DNA of 29,562 nucleotides from a virus: positions 1-29,562 of the IMG/VR virus record IMGVR_UViG_3300013104_000062; one strand, given 5' to 3'. This document shows, piece after piece, positions 14,441-21,060 of this stretch (its first letter is position 1; the number at the start of each line of letters is the position of its first letter). The translations under genes were made by a program, and so were the position numbers. The notes beneath the pieces are model-generated. The model saw only the letters and a list, made by a program, of their open reading frames with translations. It was not told the origin of the DNA and ran no database searches.

Positions 14441-15084
14441 GCGGCAAACGGTTCGTGGCCGGGAAATCCGGCGTGCTTGCGCTGCTCAAATAGCGCCTTC
14501 GAAATTGCCCACTGGCTTTGCGCTTTGCCGAGGTGTGGCGGCGGTTGATTGGTGGAAAGCGACCAGTGCGCGTGTCGCTGGCCAAGATCGCGGCGGCGCC
14601 ACAAGACGGTTAGCCGATCGGCTACCTCTCCCGCCTCGGTATCATCAAAAAAGTGGTAGTAGTCGGGCCAGTAAGGACCGGCGCCGCGATTGATCCGCCG
14701 GGCATAGTCGGCACCCATCCAGCAATGATCGGTGGATTGTCCCTGGCTCAAGTCATACTTGGCCAAGTGCATCACGCCAAACCCATCGGGGAAGCGGGCA
14801 AAGAAATCAGCGGCAAGATCCTGCGCCGACTTATCCGCGCACGGATAAAGATCGTCGCTGCCGGCGATGATGATGTCGGCCACATCGGTTACTTCACGCC
14901 ACAACCGGTTGATTGACTTGGCATAACCTTCGTAGCGGTCTTCGATCGCCAATGAGCAATTTTTCGGCACGCGGGTTCCGGGGTCGATAAATGCCGCGAC
15001 GTGGTAACCTGCGCACGTCCACCGCGCAAAAACATCATCGGCATCGAGGCGAATCGACGGTGCGAGCATCCAGACGTTTTTCAT
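14437..15084 (-). CDS. GT-A-type glycosyltransferase
   Basis: This 215-residue protein has a GT-A-like Rossmann start (VWMLAPSIRLDADDVFARWTCAGYHVAAFID) and the acidic nucleotide-sugar motif IIIAGSDDLYP (D77, D78) after a helical segment. This resembles GT2-like enzymes in phages and bacterial glycan clusters. HWSLSTNQPPP and a C-terminal helix follow (about 173-200). It would transfer a sugar from a nucleotide donor to an unknown acceptor. The gene overlaps its upstream and downstream neighbours by ATGA, so the three transferases form a translationally coupled set. It is similar in layout, not clearly in sequence, to the large transferase at 3695-5854. Confidence 0.7.
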   Translation of the reverse strand: MKNVWMLAPSIRLDADDVFARWTCAGYHVAAFIDPGTRVPKNCSLAIEDRYEGYAKSINRLWREVTDVADIIIAGSDDLYPCADKSAQDLAADFFARFPDGFGVMHLAKYDLSQGQSTDHCWMGADYARRINRGAGPYWPDYYHFFDDTEAGEVADRLTVLWRRRDLGQRHAHWSLSTNQPPPHLGKAQSQWAISKALFEQRKHAGFPGHEPFAA

Positions 15085-15638
15085 CGCCTGAGCCTCCGGC
15101 TAGCCTGCATATGCTCGATAACCGGCTCGCCTGCCGATGCCATGACGTCGAAAATCTGTGTATAGGACGGCGGCAATTTCTCAACCTTCAAATCGGTGCG
15201 TCCGTCCACCAGATTTTGCAATACATGCTGATCCCATTCGCGCGGGCGCTCGTGGCATGCCTGGGCCCATTCATTTAAAAGCCGGTCGGCCCCTCGCGTG
15301 GCTCCGAAATAGAGCGTCCCGGATAAGAGCTCCGTTCCGTCTTTCCAGTGTGCGGCAAAATCCACGTCGGTGGGCATCTCGGGAAACAGGCTTGGGTATT
15401 GCCTGACCCGCGCATCGGCGTCCAGCCAAACCAGCGGACGGTCGGGGCCGTGCTTGGCTCGCATATGCCGGAGAAATTTCGGCTTGTATGCGCACGCTGC
15501 TACCCAATCCTGGAACGGCGGCACCGCTACTAAATCGGATGGCAGTTGGTAGCGGTCGAGAGTATGGCCAAGCTCCATTGCCTCGGCTTCGTAACCGTTG
15601 CCGGTGGTATAAAAGCAAACGTAAATTGGTGTGGGCAT
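15081..15638 (-). CDS. Nucleotide-diphospho-sugar transferase-like protein
   Basis: This 185-residue protein opens PIYVCFYTTGNGYEAEAMELGHTLDRY and has YKPKFLRHM followed by LVWLDADARV, with the DxD at D73 and D75. This pattern, a K-P-x-F helix then a strand ending in LDAD, matches the nucleotide-diphospho-sugar transferase family (PF03407-like). It then has ELLSGTLYFGATRGADRLLNEW and DQHVLQNLV, also typical. It is a short, probably single-domain enzyme with an unknown acceptor. It is the first gene of the three-gene set and lacks a clear Shine-Dalgarno. A perfect 7-bp hairpin lies 13 bases upstream. The gene before it is the DUF2190-like head decoration gene. Confidence 0.75.
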   Translation of the reverse strand: MPTPIYVCFYTTGNGYEAEAMELGHTLDRYQLPSDLVAVPPFQDWVAACAYKPKFLRHMRAKHGPDRPLVWLDADARVRQYPSLFPEMPTDVDFAAHWKDGTELLSGTLYFGATRGADRLLNEWAQACHERPREWDQHVLQNLVDGRTDLKVEKLPPSYTQIFDVMASAGEPVIEHMQASRRLRR

Positions 15639-15650
15639 GGGAAAGGCAAG

Positions 15651-15670
15651 GCGCGGCGGTTAGGCCGCGC
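15651..15670 (-). promoter_or_regulatory. GC-rich hairpin before the glycosyltransferase set
   Basis: A perfect GCGCGGC/GCCGCGC stem with a 6-base loop lies 13 bases before the first glycosyltransferase start. It is followed by CTTGCCTTTCCC, not a true T run. It may weakly terminate, stabilise the upstream capsid message, or limit ribosome loading on a gene that lacks a Shine-Dalgarno. Confidence 0.4.
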
Positions 15671-15678
15671 ATTGCTGG

Positions 15679-16029
15679 TTAGGGCTGGTTAAGAAGGATG
15701 CCGGCGGAAGTCGCGGCCGATGCATAGGGACCATCGGAGCGCCCGGCGTTGGCGTTGCCCGTGCTGCTGCTGGTCAAGCGGGTATTGGTAGAATCCCAAT
15801 AAATCCGCTGACCGGTCGTAAACACGTCGCCCGATTTCTTCGTGAGCGTGTGATTGCGGCGCACTTCCAGTTCGCCCGTTCCACCGTTGGCGGCAATCGT
15901 ATCGACAGCGATGCCGAGGTAGCCGGCGGTATTGGAATTGACGAGAACGACAACGGCACCGGAAGCGATCGCGCTGCCAGTGGTGTTGGTGTACGGAATA
16001 CGCACACCTTCTGCTTTGAACGTAAGCAT
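15679..16029 (-). CDS. Capsid decoration protein (DUF2190-like)
   Basis: This 116-residue protein contains RIPYTNTTGSAIASGAVVVLVNSNTAGYLGIAVDTIAANGGTGELEVRRNHTLTKKSGDVFTTGQRIYWD in outline. This matches the DUF2190 family: V-P-Y-T-N, S-G-x-V-V, G-x-A-x-x-D-I, G-x-x-G and a late GxxVYWD strand. DUF2190 proteins are found beside major capsid genes and act as head decoration or stabilising proteins. A purine-rich AGAGG lies 9-13 bases before ATG 16029. It follows the major capsid gene by 59 bases and precedes the glycosyltransferase set. Confidence 0.8.
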   Translation of the reverse strand: MLTFKAEGVRIPYTNTTGSAIASGAVVVLVNSNTAGYLGIAVDTIAANGGTGELEVRRNHTLTKKSGDVFTTGQRIYWDSTNTRLTSSSTGNANAGRSDGPYASAATSAGILLNQP

Positions 16030-16060
16030 TGCGAAATACCTCTTCTAAGTTTTGAGAATT

Positions 16061-16087
16061 GAAGAAAGACGCGCCCCCCTGAGCGTC
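16061..16087 (-). terminator. Weak terminator-like hairpin after the capsid gene
   Basis: On the minus strand GACGC and GCGTC form a 5-bp stem with a 10-base G-rich loop, followed by TTTCTTC. It starts at the base next to the capsid gene's stop. The stem is short and the T run broken, so any termination would be partial. Confidence 0.35.
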
Positions 16088-16088
16088 A

Positions 16089-17723
16089 TTATTGACCGTT
16101 GTCTTTCACGAGCCCGCGATAATCGAGCGCCTTGGCGGCGACGGTATGGCGGACGGCAAATTTCATGTCTTCGGTGTCGAATTCCTGTTCCTGGCGGAGA
16201 ACCGGCTCGGGTTCGCCTTCAAGGAATGACACTTCGACCGTTTCGACCTGAGCGTCCGCCGGGTCTGCGGCCAGATACCACGCTGCGGTAGAGTTGTCGT
16301 CCAGACGCGGATCGGTCACCAGCGTCAAGCGGTTCGCCCACGGATTGTTTGAGCCGACCGTCTGCGGCGCGGTGCTGGTGGTGCTGATCACTGCCAGAAG
16401 CTGAGTGCTGTTCAAGAAATTCTGAGCACTCGTTTCCAGACTCACCGGCGCCAGCATGAATTTCGGAGTGATATTCAAGCGGGCGGCGCCAGCCAAGCCT
16501 TTCTGTCGGCGCATCAGTGCGGCTGCCTTGCCGACTTCCGACACGCTCGGGGCCGTGCCAGAGCTGATCAAATTGCTATGGTTGGCATGGAAGAGCGCCG
16601 TATTGTCGGTAATCATCGTGGGGTTTGAAGTCACGATGGCATACGCCACGTCGTCTTCCTTACGGCCTGCGGCGTTACCCTGCTGAACAGGAATGCGTTG
16701 GAACGCGTCAAGATCGTCGTTGATCATCGCCTGGCGCGTTAATTTGATACCGCCGATGTACTCGACGAGTGCATACGTCTCGTTCGAATCCTTCAGCACG
16801 GTGTAGATGATTCCACCGCCCTGGGCGCGCTGCTGAAGGTCTCCCGCTTCGGAGATGTTTGTCCGGTTGATGGTCTTGAAGTCCGGAGCCTGTCCGCGTC
16901 GCGCCCATTTGCGCCACGTCGGCGTCTGATCGCGGTAAGCCTGCAGAAGCGACTTATTGGCGGCGTCCTTCAGGATGCCGGGGAAATCGCCGATCGATTC
17001 CGCCAGCATGACCAGCCGGCCTCCGCCTTCGTTGCGAAGATCATCACGATTCATGCAAAGCCGAATAACTCGCGAGGGCGTCATAAAGTTCACTTCGCCC
17101 ATGCCGATGGCGCTGAGGTATTGCCGGCCCATGTCCACCAGCGACAGGCTTTGGAATCGCTGAGCGCGTTCGTAGACAGACAGGCCGACGGCGTCCGTCG
17201 GCTTCTCCACTCGGCCCAAACCGCAACGGGCCTGGGCACGCAATCGAAGCGCGGTGGAAATTGTTGCCTTGAGGCTGACGGTCCCGGCGTCTTCGCCGAC
17301 GCGGATTTGTACGGCGGGGTTATTGTCGGCCATGGCTTTGAGGGCGTTGGTCTGGACCGTGGGAAGATCCCACTTCTGCGAGACAGCCAGATTCACAAAC
17401 TTTTCGTCCAGCTTGTAAATCGTGGCCAACGATTCGATATCCGTCCGGCGCTTCCGCTCCAGCGCGATAAGGTCGGGCGGCTGATTAGCCGGCGTCGCTG
17501 CGGGCGCAGCTTGGCCCGGCAGCTTGGCCGCCAGCGCTTCCGGCGTTTCGCCGGTCACCTTGGACAGAAGCTTGAGCGCCTTCTCGCGGGCCTGGGCCTT
17601 CGTGAGCTTCACCGGCGTTTTTGCCGGCGTGGCGGCAGCGCCGCTATTGGCGCTGAGGGAAACGAGCCTGACGGGCACCACGCGCGAATTGCCAGCGGTG
17701 CCACGATGAGACAACTGGTTCAT
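16089..17723 (-). CDS. Major capsid protein (Mu gpT-like, HK97 fold expected)
   Basis: This 544-residue protein has a low-complexity, Ala/Pro/Lys-rich N-terminal region (about 1-150) and a C-terminal capsid domain (about 155-544). The capsid domain contains NISEAGDLQQRAQGGGI, ALVEYIGGIKLTRQAMINDD, ALFHANHSNL, GLAGAARLNITPKFMLAP and FAVRHTVAAKALDYRGLVK. These are features of the Mu-like major head subunit family (gpT / Phage_capsid_4 type). The N-terminal region may act as a delta domain or scaffold removed by the prohead protease. A GAGG ribosome site precedes ATG 17723. It is preceded by the protease gene and a hairpin, and followed by the DUF2190-like decoration gene, the usual head order. 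Confidence 0.85.
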   Translation of the reverse strand: MNQLSHRGTAGNSRVVPVRLVSLSANSGAAATPAKTPVKLTKAQAREKALKLLSKVTGETPEALAAKLPGQAAPAATPANQPPDLIALERKRRTDIESLATIYKLDEKFVNLAVSQKWDLPTVQTNALKAMADNNPAVQIRVGEDAGTVSLKATISTALRLRAQARCGLGRVEKPTDAVGLSVYERAQRFQSLSLVDMGRQYLSAIGMGEVNFMTPSRVIRLCMNRDDLRNEGGGRLVMLAESIGDFPGILKDAANKSLLQAYRDQTPTWRKWARRGQAPDFKTINRTNISEAGDLQQRAQGGGIIYTVLKDSNETYALVEYIGGIKLTRQAMINDDLDAFQRIPVQQGNAAGRKEDDVAYAIVTSNPTMITDNTALFHANHSNLISSGTAPSVSEVGKAAALMRRQKGLAGAARLNITPKFMLAPVSLETSAQNFLNSTQLLAVISTTSTAPQTVGSNNPWANRLTLVTDPRLDDNSTAAWYLAADPADAQVETVEVSFLEGEPEPVLRQEQEFDTEDMKFAVRHTVAAKALDYRGLVKDNGQ

Positions 17724-17744
17724 AGGAACCTCTTAAAGAGAATG

Positions 17745-17774
17745 AAAAAGCACCACCGGGCAACGCGCCCGTGG
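17745..17774 (-). terminator. Hairpin plus T run between protease and major capsid genes
   Basis: On the minus strand an 8-bp stem (CCAC+GGGC pairing with GCCC+GTGG around one bulged G, 5-base loop) is followed by TGC and five T residues. It has the form of an intrinsic terminator but stands 21 bases before the abundantly needed capsid gene. Partial read-through, or mRNA processing that protects the capsid transcript, is more likely than full termination. No separate capsid promoter was recognised. Confidence 0.5.
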
Positions 17775-17816
17775 CAAGAAAGTTCAAGTTGGTAAGGGGG
17801 AAGAGAAAGAGGCGGG

Positions 17817-18971
17817 TTACAGTAGGCCGTTGCGATTGCTGGCGGGGTCGCCGGTCAAATCACAAGCGACCGTGGATTTAGATCGCCCGACCGGGTTGCC
17901 CATTTCGTCCACCTCGTAATCGTCCGGTTCGAAAACCGTTGACAATCCGAATGCGGATGGATCGCTATCGGCAAGGTCCATCAGATAGCCGGACACGTCG
18001 CCCAGCCCTGGAACTTTCTTGGCGTGTGGGCCAAACTCGATGTCGCCGCGCACTTCATCGCCGGCCGGGCTAACCTTCACATTGGTCACTTTGCCGACGT
18101 GTGTACCCAGCGAATCGACCGGCTGAATGCTGCCGTCCTCGCCTTTCTTGTCCGGATGGGTGTAGCGCATCTGCACACCGTTTTTCATCTGGTCCGCGAT
18201 CTGGCTGAGCATCTGCTTGTCAATGACAAAGCCATGGCCCAGCGCCGGCCCGGCCTGCATCACGGAAACATTGCGGATAGCGCCGTTGCCGTCGCGTTCA
18301 ACCGTGGGCTTTGTACCTTTGGCGATGTCCATTGAGCGAAGCGATACCCTGTGCGGAAGCTGGCCAGCGGAAAGCTTCTTTTTCTTCTTGGCCTGGGGCG
18401 GGGTGGTTCCATCCGGATCGGACGGGTTGCCAGTTGATTCATCCGCTTGGGCGGGCGTCGTATCGTCGGTAATTTCCTCGTCCTCGTCTTCGTCGTCCAC
18501 CAAATCGTCCGGGTCCTCTTCCGGGTCTTCGTTTTCTTCTTCCTCCGGTGAATCGGATCCGCCTTCAATCACGTCGGCGTCCATTTCCTCCGCTTCCTCC
18601 GGATCAATCGTGAGCAGCTCGTCGCCGTTGTTATCATCATCGATCGACATTTCCTCTTTCTTCGCGTCGATCGCGTCTGAAACGTGGCCAATAGCGGCGG
18701 CAAGATCATCGTGCTTGCCCGTCTTGGCAAAATCCAGCGCCTTCTGCACGGCGTCTGCGTTCACCTTGCCATTCTGCACGATGGGCAACTTGTAATGCCC
18801 CGGCTTATCCGGCTTCGCTTCGCTGTCGGTGGCGGCGGAGCTGTTGTATTCCAGCGCCGTGGCCGGCTCCGTGCTCATTTTCGCCGGATCGCTGGGGGAA
18901 TGATCGATCTCGCCTTTCTTGACAAGGTTGAGCGCGTGAACGATCGCCGCATGATGGGGGTTCATTGCCAT
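17817..18971 (-). CDS. Prohead protease / scaffold protein with acidic domain
   Basis: The start is set at ATG 18971 because GGAGG lies 8 bases upstream and the portal stop is 1 base away; this gives 384 residues. The N-terminal part has HYKLPIVQNGKVNADAVQKALDF and a helical region. A very acidic linker (about 118-170) with long D/E runs and a KKKKK patch follows. The C-terminal domain (about 205-384) contains GPALGHGFVIDKQMLSQIA, YTHP, HVGKVTNVKV, FGLSTVFEPDDYE and a final DLTGDPASNRNGLL. This resembles phage prohead proteases (gpI/XkdF-like group), which end in a V-D-L-V-D-x-P-A-A-N-P-like motif. The acidic stretch suggests an attached scaffold. The catalytic residues were not identified with certainty. 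Confidence 0.65.
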   Translation of the reverse strand: MAMNPHHAAIVHALNLVKKGEIDHSPSDPAKMSTEPATALEYNSSAATDSEAKPDKPGHYKLPIVQNGKVNADAVQKALDFAKTGKHDDLAAAIGHVSDAIDAKKEEMSIDDDNNGDELLTIDPEEAEEMDADVIEGGSDSPEEEENEDPEEDPDDLVDDEDEDEEITDDTTPAQADESTGNPSDPDGTTPPQAKKKKKLSAGQLPHRVSLRSMDIAKGTKPTVERDGNGAIRNVSVMQAGPALGHGFVIDKQMLSQIADQMKNGVQMRYTHPDKKGEDGSIQPVDSLGTHVGKVTNVKVSPAGDEVRGDIEFGPHAKKVPGLGDVSGYLMDLADSDPSAFGLSTVFEPDDYEVDEMGNPVGRSKSTVACDLTGDPASNRNGLL

Positions 18972-18972
18972 A

Positions 18973-20832
18973 TTAGTAGCCTCCGGGCGAAGCCTCGGGA
19001 TTGTGCTGAGGGTTATCAAAAACGTCGTCCGGGCCGAACGTGTCATTAGGCGCACCAATCACGCGGCCGGTATTCGTGATGGGTGGCGCATCGTCGGGCA
19101 AAGTCCGATCTTCAGGGGCAAGCACGGTATCGAATGACTGCTCAAGCGGGGCTGCATCATCGATATTGACCGGATCAAAATGTTGATCGTCCTCGGGGCC
19201 GGTCGGAAGAGGCTTTGGCGTGCCGTTTTTGTCTGGCGCGGCTCCATTGGCTGCGCCCGGCTCGTCTGGCGTTTGCGTGGCCGGCGTGATAACTCCACCC
19301 TTGAGCATCGCTGCGCTGTTGATGTCCTCGGGGAAAGCAATATCGAGTCGCTGACTGAGCTTCTTTTCCGATGAAATATCTTCCATCGTGTTGTGAAATC
19401 GGCCGCCCCTGGATGTCACGATCTCGTTGCGCGTCATGAGTCGCAAGGACAGGGCTTTCTCGTATGCGGTCACTTCTTTGAGCGGATCGACCCATTCGTA
19501 GCCGTCCCCTACAAACGTCGCATCGGTGTACCGCGCCGGCGATGCAAGAAAATCACTGATCGAAACAATGTCGCGGAATTTCCCCTCCAAAAACGCGCAC
19601 TGGATGAATTTGCGATACATCGGCTGGATGAAATGGCTAACCAGCCGATCTTGTTCGCGCCGCCACGCTCTGCGGTCCTCAAGCATGCCCTGGCGTTGGG
19701 CGGCGTAGCTGCCGCGCGTGAAGTCGCGGACAAGCTGCTCGTAGGATGTGTCAATCCCGGCGGCGATGCCGCGCAGAATTGCTTCGGTGAACGGATCAAA
19801 GTTGTTACCGCCAGCAGTCGGCAGGAACGGCACCACGTCTTCACCGGGGCGAAGTACCGGCGTCATGCCGGGCACAATGTCAAACGTCGGCATGCCGCTG
19901 GGCGTGGTGCCTGGGTCGCCGGGTTTGCGTGGTAGGCTGACCGATGCGCCGTTTGCAGTTGGCGGCGCAAGCATCGTTTTGATAATGAAACCAATCGACG
20001 ATTCCATTCGCGCACGCCACAAGTGTGCCTTCCACAGACTGTTGAGGTCGCGGACATCCTGCATCACCGGCGCGAACGCCGAAATGGCTGATACCTGGCG
20101 TGGCCGCTCCTGCTTGAAATAGTGGAAGACACGATCACGCGGAACGCGGACAGGCTTAAAGTTGCTGCGGAAAAGGTAGTCGTTCGGATTCTGCGAATAA
20201 AAGTGGTAGGCCACCGGCGCTGAAACGTCGTCGATCTCGACACCGCCGCGCACCTGATTGCCAGTGTCGGGATTGCTCTGAATAATATCGTAGAGCAAGT
20301 CTGCTTCTACGCTCTGAAAGCGAAGCCCTACGCCTGATTTGCCGCGCTGGTATGACCACAGGGTGAACGCTTGCCCGGCGACAATGCGCTCTTCTGCGTT
20401 CCACGCCTGCTTCTCATAAAAGGTCTGTCGCCGCTCCACGTCGCACAAGTTGCGGTCCTCGGCCCACTCCTGGAAGAGTCGATTCGCGCGGCGGTTGTAG
20501 GCTGTGAGCTCCTTGCCCTTGGCATCGCGTGCCACAGCAACGGGCATGATCCCGCGCCCAACGACATTTCGACCGGTACAGTAGACGGCGGATTTTGCGA
20601 CCCATGAATTGCGCACGAGGTCACGGGCACGATTCAGGACCAGCCGAAACTCGGGGATGATGGTAAGGTCGGCGGAACCCGGATTGGGGTTCCAATCCAT
20701 GTTCCTGCGGCCTCGGTCCGCGGCAGTGTGCGCGGCAAGCATCTCCAGCGCTGCACGCGCGGCAGCCCGCTTGACGCCAGCCGACGGCGACACTGCGGCA
20801 ATCGTTTTGTCGAGCAGCGCGGTAAATTTCAT
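18973..20832 (-). CDS. Portal protein (lambda gpB-like)
   Basis: The start at ATG 20832 overlaps the joining gene's TGA as ATGA and gives 619 residues; the open frame continues upstream to 20892. The protein matches the lambda-type portal family (Phage_portal_2): NPNPGSADLTIIPEFRLVLNRARDLVRNSWVAKSAV in outline near the N-terminus, LFQEWAEDRNLCDVERRQTFYE, and then SFDTVL-type acidic segments near the C-terminus. Portals form the dodecameric ring at one capsid vertex where terminase docks and DNA enters. The C-terminal 120 residues are rich in Pro, Asp and Asn and are probably disordered. Neighbours are the gpW-like gene before and the prohead protease after. Confidence 0.9.
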   Translation of the reverse strand: MKFTALLDKTIAAVSPSAGVKRAAARAALEMLAAHTAADRGRRNMDWNPNPGSADLTIIPEFRLVLNRARDLVRNSWVAKSAVYCTGRNVVGRGIMPVAVARDAKGKELTAYNRRANRLFQEWAEDRNLCDVERRQTFYEKQAWNAEERIVAGQAFTLWSYQRGKSGVGLRFQSVEADLLYDIIQSNPDTGNQVRGGVEIDDVSAPVAYHFYSQNPNDYLFRSNFKPVRVPRDRVFHYFKQERPRQVSAISAFAPVMQDVRDLNSLWKAHLWRARMESSIGFIIKTMLAPPTANGASVSLPRKPGDPGTTPSGMPTFDIVPGMTPVLRPGEDVVPFLPTAGGNNFDPFTEAILRGIAAGIDTSYEQLVRDFTRGSYAAQRQGMLEDRRAWRREQDRLVSHFIQPMYRKFIQCAFLEGKFRDIVSISDFLASPARYTDATFVGDGYEWVDPLKEVTAYEKALSLRLMTRNEIVTSRGGRFHNTMEDISSEKKLSQRLDIAFPEDINSAAMLKGGVITPATQTPDEPGAANGAAPDKNGTPKPLPTGPEDDQHFDPVNIDDAAPLEQSFDTVLAPEDRTLPDDAPPITNTGRVIGAPNDTFGPDDVFDNPQHNPEASPGGY

Positions 20833-21056
20833 TCGGGATCTCGGTTCTGGCCAGCCACAAAAAGGCCACTGGTTGCGCGTGCGACGCGCCACTCATATTC
20901 GCTGATGAGTTTCTGAATCTCGGCCCCGCCCATTTGCGTCATTTGCTTACCGTTCATGCTGTAGCCGGTAGCAAACGCCGAATTGACCAGCGCCATGCGC
21001 AGGACCTGAAGGATTTGCGCATCGGAAAAGTTTGGGACTGTGGAAAGATCGACCAT
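20829..21056 (-). CDS. Head-tail joining protein (gpW-like), 75 aa
   Basis: The start is placed at ATG 21056, 4 bases after the terminase stop, giving 75 residues. Upstream in-frame ATGs lie inside the terminase gene. The sequence is a helix-loop-strand-helix: FSDAQILQVLRMALVNSAFATGY, a short MNGKQMTQMG loop, IQKLISEYEWRVARA. This fits gpW, the small protein that closes the lambda head-tail joint, or a related connector. Its order, after terL and before the portal, is that of lambda W. The stop overlaps the portal start. Confidence 0.75.
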   Translation of the reverse strand: MVDLSTVPNFSDAQILQVLRMALVNSAFATGYSMNGKQMTQMGGAEIQKLISEYEWRVARATSGLFVAGQNRDPE

Positions 21057-21060
21057 GGGA

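Noticed and set aside
18217-18795. Long Ser-rich plus-strand frame (192 codons)
   Set aside because: It is the antisense of the acidic D/E-rich segment of the protease/scaffold gene; the poly-Ser comes from complementing GAx codons.
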